Shown here one piece after another: positions 8,707 to 17,551 of a stretch of DNA of 64,000 nucleotides. Position numbers and translations under genes: made by a program. This DNA is from Microbacterium sp. Root553 (GTDB lineage: Bacteria; Actinomycetota; Actinomycetes; Actinomycetales; Microbacteriaceae), in the NCBI RefSeq assembly GCF_001426995.1, contig NZ_LMFY01000001.1:1454470-1518469 (forward strand), given 5' to 3'. Position 1 is the stretch's first letter. Every line of letters begins with the position of its first letter. The notes under the pieces are model-generated. The model did not search any database. It was not told the DNA's origin and saw only the letters and a list, made by a program, of their open reading frames with translations.

Positions 8707-9618
8707 TTACTCCTTCACCGCGCCGGCGGTCAGGCCCTGCACGATCCAGCGGCTCGCGAGCGCGAACATCGCCATGGTCGGCAGGATCGTCAGCACGGCG
8801 GCGGCCGACATGGAGCCCCAGTCGATGTTGAACGTCGAGATGAAGCCGTTCAGCGCCGAGGGCACCGTGCGGTTCGCGTCCGTGTTCATCAGCACGACCG
8901 ACAGGAACAGCTCGTTCCAGCAGTTGACGAAGTTGAAGATGAACGCGGCGATGATGCCGGGGGTCATGACCGGCACCAGCACCCGGAACAGCGCGCCGAA
9001 GCGCGAGCATCCGTCGATCATCGCCGCCTCTTCGAGCGCGTCGGGGACGTTCTCGAAGAAGCCGCGCAGCATCACGGTGGAGAACGGGATGCAGATCGCG
9101 ATGTAGACGAGGATCAGGCCGGGCTTCGTGTCGACGAGGCCGAGGTCGGTCATCATCGAGTAGAGCGGTCCGAGCGCGATGAAGGCGGGGATCATCTGCG
9201 TGAGCAGGAACGCCACGAGAACCGTGCCCTTGCCGCGGAACTCGAAACGCGCGATCACGTAGGCGCTCAGCAGGGCGATCAGCGTGGCCACGGCCCCCGC
9301 GATGATCGCGACGAGCGCCGAGTTGCCCAGGAACGTCGCGAACGCGCTCTGCTGGAAGAGCGTGACGTAGTTGTCGAACGACGGCTCGCTGGGCCAGTAC
9401 TCGATCGGGAACCGGTTGATGGTGCCCGGGGACTTGATCGAGGTCAGCGCGATCCAGTAGAGCGGGAACAGTGTGATCACGAGCCAGAGGCCGAGCCCCA
9501 CCACGCGGACCACGCCGCCGGGGGTGATCCGCCGCTTCGGCTTCGGCCGCGGGGCCTTCGCGAGATCGGGGACGGTGAGACGCCGGGTCTCGGTGACCGT
9601 GGTACCGGTGATGGTCAT
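8707..9618 (-). CDS. Carbohydrate ABC transporter permease (MalG-type)
   Basis: 303 aa with six membrane helices and the EAA loop EEAAMIDGCSRFGALFRVLVP, which contacts the ATPase. It is the MalG-like half of a carbohydrate-uptake-1 importer. The ATG at 9618 overlaps the stop of the upstream permease by 4 bp (ATGA), which fixes the start. It is last in a four-gene operon: PLP enzyme, binding protein, permease, permease. No ATPase gene is present, so a shared MsiK-like ATPase encoded elsewhere is probably used, as is common in actinobacteria. Confidence 0.94.
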   Translation of the reverse strand: MTITGTTVTETRRLTVPDLAKAPRPKPKRRITPGGVVRVVGLGLWLVITLFPLYWIALTSIKSPGTINRFPIEYWPSEPSFDNYVTLFQQSAFATFLGNSALVAIIAGAVATLIALLSAYVIARFEFRGKGTVLVAFLLTQMIPAFIALGPLYSMMTDLGLVDTKPGLILVYIAICIPFSTVMLRGFFENVPDALEEAAMIDGCSRFGALFRVLVPVMTPGIIAAFIFNFVNCWNELFLSVVLMNTDANRTVPSALNGFISTFNIDWGSMSAAAVLTILPTMAMFALASRWIVQGLTAGAVKE

Positions 9619-10565
9619 CGCTGGACCCTCCGCATCGCCATCAGGTAGAACGCGCAGAACACGAACAGGAACGCGACGACGATGAGTCCGATGGCGCTCG
9701 CGATGCCGTAGTTGCCCTGCTGGGTGTAGTTGATCATCCACGTCGTGATGATGTGCGTCTGGTTCGCCGGCCCGCCGTTCGTCATCGCGTAGATGATGTC
9801 GGGGAAGTTGAAGATCCAGATGATGCGCAGCAGGATCGTGAGCAGCAGCGTCATCGAGATGTACGGGATGATGATCGAGAACAGCTGTCGGGCCTTGCCC
9901 GCGCCGTCGAGGCTCGCCGCCTCGAGCATCTCATCGGGCACGGACTGCAGGGCCGCGAGGATCATGATCGCGAAGAACGTCACGCCGTACCAGACGTTGG
10001 CCGCGATCACCGCGAACATCGCCAGCTTCGGATCCGCGAGCCACGGAAGCGGCGCCTCGATGAGTCCCGCCTTCATCAGCAGGTCGTTCACGACACCGAA
10101 CTCGGCGTTGAACATCCAGCGGAACAGCATGCCGATCAGGAAGCCCGACACCGCCCACGGGAAGAACACGAGCGCCTGGTAGAGACCGCGGAAGCGGAAG
10201 CGCTTGCGCAGTGCGAGTGCGATCAGGAACCCGATCACGAGCTGCGGCACGAGCGACCCGACGACCCACAGCACCGAGTTCCACGCGACGATGGGGAAGG
10301 CCGGGTCCTGGAAGACGGTGACGAAGTTGTCGAAGCCCACCCAGGGGGTGGAGGTGAGATCCCACAGGTTCCAGTCGTGGAAGGCCATGCGTGCGCCCTG
10401 CAGCATCGGCCAGTAGGTGAACCAGCACACGAACACGATCGCCGGGGCCATGAAGGCCAGCAGCGTCAGCGCGTGGCGGCCACGGAAGGGGCGGCGCCGG
10501 CGGGATGCCGGGGAGGCCCCGCCGGCGGTGCCGACGGAGCCCCCTTCGAGTGCGGTCCGGGTCAC
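9615..10565 (-). CDS. Sugar ABC transporter permease (MalF-type)
   Basis: 316 aa. After a basic, Gly/Ala-rich N-terminus there are six membrane helices and the EAA loop LEAASLDGAGKARQLFSIIIP. It pairs with the downstream MalG-type permease, which it overlaps by 4 bp, and begins at GTG 3 bp after the binding-protein stop. Translational coupling along the operon is evident. Confidence 0.94.
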   Translation of the reverse strand: MTRTALEGGSVGTAGGASPASRRRRPFRGRHALTLLAFMAPAIVFVCWFTYWPMLQGARMAFHDWNLWDLTSTPWVGFDNFVTVFQDPAFPIVAWNSVLWVVGSLVPQLVIGFLIALALRKRFRFRGLYQALVFFPWAVSGFLIGMLFRWMFNAEFGVVNDLLMKAGLIEAPLPWLADPKLAMFAVIAANVWYGVTFFAIMILAALQSVPDEMLEAASLDGAGKARQLFSIIIPYISMTLLLTILLRIIWIFNFPDIIYAMTNGGPANQTHIITTWMINYTQQGNYGIASAIGLIVVAFLFVFCAFYLMAMRRVQR

Positions 10566-10568
10566 GGA

Positions 10569-11882
10569 TCAGCCCTTTTCCGCTGCGTACTTCTCGGTCC
10601 AGAACGTGTCCCACGATTCGAGCAGCTCGCTGGTGGACATGTTGCCCAGCAGCACGTTCTGCACGTCCTGATCGGACTTCTGGATCCACTCGGTCCACCA
10701 GCTGACACCGCGCGGCTGGCGCACGTTGACGTAGGTGTCGGGGTCCTCGGTCATGGTGACGTAGCTGGTCCACGGTCCGGTCGAGTAGAACTCGTCATCG
10801 GCCGCCTCCGAGATGATCGGCACGAGGCTGTTGGCCTGCGCGAACTCGGTGGCGGGCTCGGTCGACGAGAGGAACTCGACGAGCTTGACCGCGGCATCCT
10901 GGTGCTCGCTCTTCTCGGCGACACCCCATCCGGCGACGGCGAGCGGCTGCGCGGCCTTGCCCGAGGGGCCGACGAGGAGCGGTGCGGTGTCCCACTGGTC
11001 CTCGGTCAGCGACGAGTCCTGCACGGTCGCGATGACCTCGGGGTCCTGCAGCAGGAACGCGGTGGTGCCGTTGGTGAAACCGGCGACCATCTCGGGGTAG
11101 CCCCACGAGACGGCGGACGGCGGCGACGCCTTCTCGAACAGCGCGAAGTAGTCGTCGACAGCATCCTGCGCCTCGGGGGCGGCGAAGATCGTCGACCCGT
11201 CTTCCAGCAGGAAGGCGTCGTCGACGTCGAGGTCGTCGATCGTGTAGGCCTCGATCGCCGCGACCACGTTGCTGTTGGCGTTCGCTCCGCCGCGGAACGC
11301 GTAGCCGTAGATGTTGTTCGACGGGTCCTGGATGGCGCTGGCCTGCTCGAGCAGATCCTTCCAGCTGTGCGGCGGGCCGTCGAAGCCGGCGTCCTTCACC
11401 AGGTCGGTGCGGTAGAAGAGCGAAAGGCCGTAGAAGCCGTACGGCACGAAGTAGCTCTTGCCGTCGGCCGCGACGGACGCCGCCTGCGCGTTGTCGGTCA
11501 GCGCGTCCCAGCCGTCCCACTTCTCGAGGTCGCCCGAGATGTCGTGCAGCCAGCCGTTGTTCGCGAACGGGCCGACGGTGATGTCGCGGACCTCGAGCAC
11601 GTCGACGCCCTTGCCGGACTGCAGCATCTGCTGGATCTTCTGGTCGGCCTGCTCGGTGGGCGGCGAGACGAGGTTGACCTTGATCTTCGGGTTGTCCGCC
11701 TCGAACTCGTCGAGCAGGCCGCGGATCAGGTCGGTGCGGGCGGGGTTGGTCAGGCTCTCGACCATCTGCAGGGTGACGGTGCCGTCGGCGGATTCGCCGC
11801 CGCTGCCGCCGGAACAGCCGGTGAGCGCGAGCACGGCGACGGTGCCGAATCCGGCGGCCGTCAAGATTCTGTTCTTCTTCAC
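10569..11882 (-). CDS. Extracellular sugar-binding lipoprotein (family 1 SBP)
   Basis: 437 aa from a GTG start. The lipoprotein signal peptide (VKKNRILTA...) ends in ALTGC with C23 as the lipidated cysteine, followed by a Gly/Ser/Glu linker. The mature part has the family-1 solute-binding pattern (IKVNLVSPP, DVLEVRD, FPVPYGF-like segment, MVAGFTNGTTAFL). It captures a carbohydrate outside the cell for the two adjacent permeases. The substrate is unknown; the co-operonic PLP enzyme hints at an amino-containing compound (inference). Confidence 0.93.
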   Translation of the reverse strand: MKKNRILTAAGFGTVAVLALTGCSGGSGGESADGTVTLQMVESLTNPARTDLIRGLLDEFEADNPKIKVNLVSPPTEQADQKIQQMLQSGKGVDVLEVRDITVGPFANNGWLHDISGDLEKWDGWDALTDNAQAASVAADGKSYFVPYGFYGLSLFYRTDLVKDAGFDGPPHSWKDLLEQASAIQDPSNNIYGYAFRGGANANSNVVAAIEAYTIDDLDVDDAFLLEDGSTIFAAPEAQDAVDDYFALFEKASPPSAVSWGYPEMVAGFTNGTTAFLLQDPEVIATVQDSSLTEDQWDTAPLLVGPSGKAAQPLAVAGWGVAEKSEHQDAAVKLVEFLSSTEPATEFAQANSLVPIISEAADDEFYSTGPWTSYVTMTEDPDTYVNVRQPRGVSWWTEWIQKSDQDVQNVLLGNMSTSELLESWDTFWTEKYAAEKG

Positions 11883-11934
11883 GAGGTGCCTCTCGATTGG
11901 TGGTTGTGGTGTGTCGGGTGAGGGATGGAGCGGG

Positions 11935-13170
11935 TCAGGAGACGACGATCGCGTCGGCGGTGCGGATGCCGGCGCGGCGCAGGATCTGCGGGATGCAGCG
12001 TTCGACGAAGGCCTCGAAGTCCGACGCCTCGCTGTACAGGTGCGCAGACAGGCGGAAGTAGCCGATGCCGCGGAAGCTCGTGAACGCCGTCTCGACGCCG
12101 GTCGCGTCGAGCAGGTCCATCCGCAGCGCGTCGGCCTCTTCGCGGGTGGAGCCGAGTCCGAGGGGCAGGCGCACGAGGCGCATCGACGGCACGGGAGAGG
12201 GCAGCGGGGTGAGCGGGTCGTCGTCGCCGTAGGGTCGCAGGCCCTCGGCGATGATCTCGGCGCCGGCATCCGCCATCTGCGCCATCACCCGCCGTGTGTT
12301 CGCCCAGCCGAACTCGGTCTCGATGAAGTCGATCGAGGCGGGAGTCGCGAGATAGGTCGTGGCGTCGATCGTGCCCTGAGTGTCGAAGCGCTCGGGATAC
12401 GGCTCGTTCGCGGCCCAGGAGTCGATCAGCGGCCAAAGGTCGTCGCGGTCGGGCGCGGTGGTGACGAGCAGAGCCGAACCGCGCGGTGCGCAGGGCCACT
12501 TGTGCAGGTTGCCGAACCACCAGTCGCCCCCTGCGACGGCCGCCGCGTCGGCGACGAGGCCGGGGGCGTGCGCTCCGTCGACCAGTGTGCGGATGCCGCG
12601 CTCGGCGACCAGGTCGGCGATGCGGCGGGTGGGAAGCATGCGGGCGGTGGGCGAGGTGATCTGGTCGATGACGATCAGGCGGGTGCTCGGGGTCAGTGCG
12701 TCGGCGAAACGCTGCACGACCTCATCGTCGGAGGCGAGCAGCGGCAGCTCGACCGCGCGCACGGATGCTCCGAAGCGGCGGGCCAGGCGCTGCGCGCCCA
12801 TCGTGATCGCGCCGTAGCCCTGGTCGGTGACGAGGATCTCGTCGCCCGCGCTCAGCTGCAGGGCGTTGTAGACGACGGTGGCGGCCGCGGAGGCGTTGGG
12901 CACGAAGGCGCTGTCCTCGGCGCGGGCGCCCACGAAGGGCGCGGTGCGCTCGCGGGCGGCCTGCACCCGCTCGGCGATGCGCGGAAACCACTCGACCGGG
13001 CTGAGGTCGGCGCGGCGACGCAGAGCATCCTGCTGCGCGACGACCGCGGTGGGCACGGCGCCGAACGAGCCGTGGTTGAGGTGGATGACGTCGGGGTCGA
13101 GGGGCCACGCGTCACGGGCTCGCAGGCCGGAGTTCAGCGTGAGCGGTGCGGGGAAAACTGGTGCGGGCAT
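11935..13170 (-). CDS. Class V aminotransferase-fold PLP enzyme (isopenicillin-N-epimerase-like)
   Basis: 411 aa. The N-terminus carries HLNHGSFGAVP, typical of isopenicillin-N-epimerase-like class V enzymes. DGAHAPG holds the cofactor-binding Asp and NLHKWPCAPRG holds the Schiff-base lysine. Such enzymes act as epimerases, desulfurases or aminotransferases. The ATG at 13170 is preferred over one 36 bp upstream because GAGGACC stands just before it. It is the first gene of the ABC operon, 52 bp ahead of the binding protein, so it probably acts on the imported compound. Confidence 0.9.
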   Translation of the reverse strand: MPAPVFPAPLTLNSGLRARDAWPLDPDVIHLNHGSFGAVPTAVVAQQDALRRRADLSPVEWFPRIAERVQAARERTAPFVGARAEDSAFVPNASAAATVVYNALQLSAGDEILVTDQGYGAITMGAQRLARRFGASVRAVELPLLASDDEVVQRFADALTPSTRLIVIDQITSPTARMLPTRRIADLVAERGIRTLVDGAHAPGLVADAAAVAGGDWWFGNLHKWPCAPRGSALLVTTAPDRDDLWPLIDSWAANEPYPERFDTQGTIDATTYLATPASIDFIETEFGWANTRRVMAQMADAGAEIIAEGLRPYGDDDPLTPLPSPVPSMRLVRLPLGLGSTREEADALRMDLLDATGVETAFTSFRGIGYFRLSAHLYSEASDFEAFVERCIPQILRRAGIRTADAIVVS

Positions 13171-13260
13171 CGGTCCTCGTCGGTGCATCGGGGGGAGTTG
13201 TTGCACAACTTTGCCACAGAGGTTCCGAAATGACCATGAAAAGGTGAAGATGAAACATAG

Positions 13261-13280
13261 TCGTCATACGAATTTGACGA
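13261..13280. promoter_or_regulatory. Candidate FCD-regulator operator
   Basis: TCGTCA (13261-13266) and TGACGA (13275-13280) form an 8-bp-spaced inverted repeat in the AT-rich region between the divergent PLP-enzyme operon and the FCD regulator gene. Position fits autoregulation plus control of the transporter operon. Confidence 0.4.
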
Positions 13281-13335
13281 GGCCGGTATGTCCGACAGAC
13301 TCTCAGAGGAATCGGGCGGTGTCAGGAGGATGTCG

Positions 13336-14049
13336 ATGAGCGCTCTGGATACTGCTCTGCACGGACTGCGCGCGCTGATCGCGGACGGAGCGCTGCGACC
13401 CGGTGATCGGCTGCCCAGCGAGGGTGAGCTCTGCGAGCGGCTCGGCGTCTCTCGCGGGTCGCTGCGCGAGGGCATCCGCATGCTGGCCGCACTCGGCGTG
13501 CTCGAGACCCGTCACGGATCGGGCAGCTATGTGAGCGAGCTTCGCGCCGCCGACCTCATCGGCAGCCTCTCGCTCACCGTCGGGCTGCTGCCGATGGAGG
13601 GAGTGCTCGAACTGACCGAGCTGCGTCGGGTGCTCGAACCGCATGCCGCCGCGCTCGCGGCAGCTCGCATCGATGCGGCGACGGTGGAGGAACTCGGACG
13701 CCTGCTCGACGAGATCGAGGCCGGCACGGACTTCGAAGACCACTCGCGCCTCGATCATGCGTTCCACATGACGATCTCGAAGATCGCCGGCAACGACGCT
13801 CTCACGAGCCTCATCGACGTGCTGCGCTCACGCTCGCGGGCCTATCGGATTCCCGATGCGGCGGACGCCGCCGAACTCAAACTGCACTCCGACGCGGGGC
13901 ACCGCGCGATCCTTCGTGGACTCGCGGCGGCAGACCCGGTCGCGGCATCGGCTGCGGCATCCGCGCACGTCGCCCAGACCGAGTACTGGGTGCGCCGGTA
14001 CACCGACGTGAGTCTGATCGAACCCACGTCGGCGCCGGCATCCGACTGA
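13336..14049 (+). CDS. FadR-subfamily GntR transcriptional regulator (FCD domain)
   Basis: 237 aa. The N-terminal winged helix has GDRLPSEGELCERLGVSRGS, followed by SYVSEL at the wing. The C-terminal FCD ligand domain carries FHMTISKIAGND and later HRAILRGLA, where the Asp/His metal ligands lie. AGGAGG 6 nt upstream supports the ATG at 13336 over earlier in-frame starts. It is divergent from the PLP-enzyme/ABC operon, which it probably represses in the absence of its inducer. Confidence 0.92.
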   Translation: MSALDTALHGLRALIADGALRPGDRLPSEGELCERLGVSRGSLREGIRMLAALGVLETRHGSGSYVSELRAADLIGSLSLTVGLLPMEGVLELTELRRVLEPHAAALAAARIDAATVEELGRLLDEIEAGTDFEDHSRLDHAFHMTISKIAGNDALTSLIDVLRSRSRAYRIPDAADAAELKLHSDAGHRAILRGLAAADPVAASAAASAHVAQTEYWVRRYTDVSLIEPTSAPASD

Positions 14050-14102
14050 CCCGCGCGTCCCGGCTGTGCCTAACCGTGCCGATGGGCGGATCGACCGGAG
14101 CC

Positions 14103-14615
14103 TCAGGCGAGGGTGATGTCGACCTGGATCTCGGTCGCGATGCGCTCGAGGTCACGACGCAGCGCGTCGAGGTCGACAGAGGCGGGAACCCGCGCGATCA
14201 CGGATGCCTCGAACAGGCGCCCGCCGGCCATCGCGGCATCCCGGGTCTCGGTGGCCAGCTCTTCGATGCTGAGCTCATGCGCGCTCAGCACGTTCGAGAT
14301 CTCGCGGACGATCCCCGAGCGGTCGTTGCCGAGCACGCGGATCTCGAGCACTTCCGCCTCGGCGTCCGTCGCGGGTGAGCCGGCGAGCACCGCGAGGGTG
14401 AGCAGCCCCTGGCCCTGCAGCTCGCGTAGTGCGCTCTGCAGCCCGTCCGAGTGTTCCGGAGCGACCGAGACCTCGATCACGCCCGCGAAGGTTCCGGCGA
14501 GCTCGGCCAACGAGCTGTTCTCCCAGTTGCCGCGGTGGGCGTCGACGACATCGGCGACGGCGGCGACGAGACCGGGGCGGTCAGCACCCGCGACAGTGAG
14601 GATGAGAGTAGTCAT
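14103..14615 (-). CDS. ACT-domain protein, GcvR-like
   Basis: 170 aa made of two ACT modules. The first starts TLILTVAGADRPGLVAAVADVV and the second EIRVLGNDRSGIVREISNVLS; both are the Gly-containing loops that bind amino acids. The tandem arrangement is that of glycine-cleavage repressor GcvR-like proteins, which regulate through ligand-dependent contacts rather than DNA binding. No glycine-cleavage genes are nearby, so the role is open. Confidence 0.88.
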   Translation of the reverse strand: MTTLILTVAGADRPGLVAAVADVVDAHRGNWENSSLAELAGTFAGVIEVSVAPEHSDGLQSALRELQGQGLLTLAVLAGSPATDAEAEVLEIRVLGNDRSGIVREISNVLSAHELSIEELATETRDAAMAGGRLFEASVIARVPASVDLDALRRDLERIATEIQVDITLA

Positions 14616-14630
14616 GCGGCCAGCGTAGCT

Positions 14631-14716
14631 GTTCGCAATTCAGCACCCAGTGGTCTCATCCCGGGCGCTCGGGTGATCAGGTGGCAGAACGAGGGTATCC
14701 GTGCTGAATTGTGAAC
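14631..14716. repeat. 86-bp inverted-repeat element, copy 1
   Basis: The left arm GTTCGCAATTCAGCAC (14631-14646) and right arm GTGCTGAATTGTGAAC (14701-14716) are inverted repeats with one mismatch in 16, around a 54-bp non-repeated centre. Two more copies with the same arm spacing lie at 20551 and 26678. It occupies the gap upstream of the ACT-domain gene. The rest of 14717-14884 shows no gene I can support. Confidence 0.75.
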
Positions 14717-14884
14717 GAGCGGGTCAGCCGCACCGAGGGCGGCCGCTGAACTCGAGTCCGAGCGCGCGCATCTAGGGTGGGCGGATGAGGCGAAGACATC
14801 GAACTCGCGCTCGCCCACACGAAAGACGACAGGCTGAAAGGGTCGCTCCTGGTCAGCGACGACTTGCGCATCCCTCCCTGGACA

Positions 14885-15454
14885 TCACGCCTGGTCGTTG
14901 GCGGGTTCCAGTGCGGCGACCGCGTCCAGTGCTCCGCGCACCGCGGGGATCGGCTCGCTGTGGTCGCCGTTTCGGGCGTGGATGACGCAGCTCGCGACGA
15001 ACGCGGAGATCACGCCGTCGTTGGAGATGATCCATGGGCCGACGAGGATGAAAGGGTCGGTGCCTGATGTCGCTACGCCGGAAAGGCTGAAGTCCCCGTA
15101 GGTGTGGTGCGTGAATGTCACGGTCACCAGATCGCCATGTCGGACGTCGCCGGGGGATTGCTCTGCTCCCTCGCCGACATGCCCCAGCTCGGCAGGAACG
15201 GCCCTCAGCTCCGATGCGGGTTGGCGGGTGACGCTGGAGGTTCCACCGGTGGGGACCGTCTTGCGGGGGCCGCCGAGCACCTGGTCGGCGATCGCGATGT
15301 CTCCGGCGAGAGATTGGCGTGACTCACCGCGCACCGCGTAGAGCCCGTACCGAGCGGATCCGAAGACCGCGCTCAGCTGCTCGCCGATCTCCACGGATCC
15401 GAGGAACATCTTCATGCCTGCGACGTCACGCCGAGCAGGGGTAAGGGATGCCAT
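14885..15454 (-). CDS. Hypothetical protein, no recognised domain
   Basis: 189 aa that I cannot assign. It has no signal peptide or membrane helix. The N-terminal half includes MKMFLGSVEIGEQLSAVFGS and the C-terminal half HGDLVTVTFTHHTYGDFSLSG and GPWIISNDGVISAFV, which read like a beta-rich, folded domain. Amino-acid composition is ordinary and less Arg/Pro-rich than shadow frames, which supports a real gene. A second in-frame ATG at 15415 is an alternative start. Neighbours give no functional hint. Confidence 0.6.
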   Translation of the reverse strand: MASLTPARRDVAGMKMFLGSVEIGEQLSAVFGSARYGLYAVRGESRQSLAGDIAIADQVLGGPRKTVPTGGTSSVTRQPASELRAVPAELGHVGEGAEQSPGDVRHGDLVTVTFTHHTYGDFSLSGVATSGTDPFILVGPWIISNDGVISAFVASCVIHARNGDHSEPIPAVRGALDAVAALEPANDQA

Positions 15455-15546
15455 GCGGCCAGCCTATCGAGACGGCCGGAGCGCGCCGCGACGGGCATGG
15501 TGAATCGCGCACGGGCAGGGGCGGACTCGGGACCCGAAGAAAGGGA

Positions 15547-16605
15547 TCAGTCGACCCAGACCCCGGTCTCGAGGAGGTGGTCGAGACGGGCGCGGTGCGG
15601 GGCGAGGTCCCAGCCCTGCTCGGCGACCCAGTCGTCGTTGAAATACGTGCCGGCGTAGCGGATGCCGCTGTCGCAGATCAGTGTGACTATGCTGCCGGTC
15701 TCGCCCGCCGCGCGCATGCGCGCGATCAGCTGGAACGCCCCGTACAGGTTGGTGCCGGTCGAGCCTCCGGCGAGGTGCAGGGTGCGCTCGCGCAGCATCC
15801 GGATCGCGGCGATCGATCCGGCATCGGGCACCTGGATCATCTCGTCGATCACGGTCGGCACGAACGAGGCCTCGACGCGTGGGCGACCGATGCCCTCGAT
15901 GCGGCTGGGGCGCCCGACGGGCGGATCGATCGTGCCCGCCCAGCCGTCGTAGAACGCCGAGCCCTCGGGGTCGACGACGGCGATCTGCGTCTCGTGGCGG
16001 CGGAACTTGACGTAGCGCCCGAAGGTCGCGCTCGTGCCGCCGGTGCCCGCGCCCACCACGATCCAGCGGGGGATCGGATGCCGCTCCTGCGCCAGCTGGC
16101 TGAACACGCTCTCGGCGATGTTGTTGTTGCCGCGCCAGTCGGTGGCGCGTTCGGCGAACGTGAACTGGTCGAGGTAGTGGCCGTGGCACTCGGACGCCAG
16201 GCGCTGCGCCTCGGGCGACATGTCCTCGGCGCGGTCGACGAAATGGCAGCGTCCGCCGTAGAACTCGATGAGGTCGATTTTCTCCTGGCTCGTCGAGCGC
16301 GGCACGACCGTCACGAAGGGCAGCCCGAGCATCCGGGCGAAGTACGCCTCGGAGACGGCGGTTGATCCGCTCGAGGACTCGACGAGCGTGGAGTTCTCGT
16401 CGATGCGGCCGTTCACGAGTCCGTACAGGATGAGTGAGCGCGCCAGGCGGTGCTTGAGCGACCCCGTGGGGTGCACCGACTCGTCTTTCAGGTAGAGATC
16501 GATGCCCCACTCCGGCGGCAACGGGAACAGGTGCAGATGGGTGTCGGCGCTGCGGTTGGCGTCGGCCTCCAGCAGGGCGATCGCAGTGCTGGTCCAGTCG
16601 CTCAT
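15547..16605 (-). CDS. PLP-dependent cysteine synthase-family protein (Cds1-like)
   Basis: 352 aa, fold type II PLP enzyme. TGSLKHRLA holds the Schiff-base lysine, [17 protein letters not shown] is the substrate loop and [15 protein letters not shown] is the phosphate-binding glycine loop. NNIAESVF and the overall length match the actinobacterial Cds1 group (L-cysteine desulfhydrase, giving sulfide, pyruvate and ammonia) rather than CysK. The start is the ATG at 16605; frames extending further upstream run into the next gene. It lies 20 bp after the proline-rich membrane protein gene. Confidence 0.9.
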   Translation of the reverse strand: MSDWTSTAIALLEADANRSADTHLHLFPLPPEWGIDLYLKDESVHPTGSLKHRLARSLILYGLVNGRIDENSTLVESSSGSTAVSEAYFARMLGLPFVTVVPRSTSQEKIDLIEFYGGRCHFVDRAEDMSPEAQRLASECHGHYLDQFTFAERATDWRGNNNIAESVFSQLAQERHPIPRWIVVGAGTGGTSATFGRYVKFRRHETQIAVVDPEGSAFYDGWAGTIDPPVGRPSRIEGIGRPRVEASFVPTVIDEMIQVPDAGSIAAIRMLRERTLHLAGGSTGTNLYGAFQLIARMRAAGETGSIVTLICDSGIRYAGTYFNDDWVAEQGWDLAPHRARLDHLLETGVWVD

Positions 16606-16625
16606 CCTTCGAGCGTAACGGTCGC

Positions 16626-17456
16626 CTACTTCGGCGTGAACCCGCCCTCGCCCGTCTCGCCGTCGTACGTGAAGATCTGGTCCTCCAGCGTGATCTTGAT
16701 GTCGTCGCCGAGCGGCTGCTGAGCGAGAAGACGCTCCTCGAGCATCGTCATCCGCTCCTCGTACTCCTGCGCCTGCGCCGCGTCGACACCCCAGATCGTC
16801 GCGACCTTCATGTCGGTGAGGAAGAAGAGGAAGGCCGCGACCGCGGTGCGGTTGAAGTCGTTGTCGGGAATGCTCTGCCAGAGCGCGCCGCTGTCGCGGA
16901 GGCGCTTGTACTCGTCCATCTTGGCGTCGAGGATGTCGGCGATCTCGGCACCGGCCCCGGCATCCGGGCCGCTGGGAGGCTCGCTGATCGATGTGGGGAG
17001 CGGCGCGGTCGACGGATCGGTCCTCGTCGCGGTGAGGGAACCCAGCAGCACGGCGACCGCGATGATGCCGACGATCAGCACCGCTCCGATCGAACCGAAC
17101 ACGATCCCGATCGCGCGGCCGGACGTCCGCGCCGGGGCGGGCGCGCCGATGCCGGGGTAGGCGGCAGTCGGGTAGATCCCGGGCTGCGAGACCGCGCCGA
17201 ACTGCGAGGCCGTGCCGGGCTGCCCCGCTGAGCCGGGCTGCCCCGTCGATGCGTAGGGCGGAAGCTGCGGGGGCGGCGGAGGACCGTATCCACCGGGGGA
17301 GGCCGCCGGCGGAGCGCCCGGTGCAGGAGAGGCGGGCCCGCTCAGCGGCGGAGCGAGCGGTACGACGTGCGGCGCCGTCTCGGACGTGCCGGGAATGGCG
17401 GGCGGCGGAGGGATGACAGGGTCGGCGCGCGGATCGGGCTCGTGCGGATCGACCAT
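16626..17456 (-). CDS. Proline-rich single-pass membrane protein, unknown function
   Basis: 276 aa. Residues 1-110 are Pro/Gly/Ala-rich and include imperfect GQPG repeats near residues 70-92. One membrane helix spans about residues 114-141. The C-terminal 130 residues are a folded-looking alpha domain ([37 protein letters not shown]). The layout is common among actinobacterial envelope proteins with a cytoplasmic Pro-rich tail. Function is not recognisable. Confidence 0.82.
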   Translation of the reverse strand: MVDPHEPDPRADPVIPPPPAIPGTSETAPHVVPLAPPLSGPASPAPGAPPAASPGGYGPPPPPQLPPYASTGQPGSAGQPGTASQFGAVSQPGIYPTAAYPGIGAPAPARTSGRAIGIVFGSIGAVLIVGIIAVAVLLGSLTATRTDPSTAPLPTSISEPPSGPDAGAGAEIADILDAKMDEYKRLRDSGALWQSIPDNDFNRTAVAAFLFFLTDMKVATIWGVDAAQAQEYEERMTMLEERLLAQQPLGDDIKITLEDQIFTYDGETGEGGFTPK

Positions 17457-17551
17457 CGTGCTCCCCCTCCGTCGGCGACACCGGCTCGGCGCGCTCTCGC
17501 CCCCAGGCTAGCGGCCTCGGATCAGTGCCGGATCAGTGCCCGGATCACCGC

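Noticed and set aside
14786..14880. Possible gene remnant reading DIELALAHTKDDRLKG and SLLVSDDLRIPPW
   Set aside because: Short, preceded by an in-frame stop and with no recognisable family; the signal is too weak to call a pseudogene.
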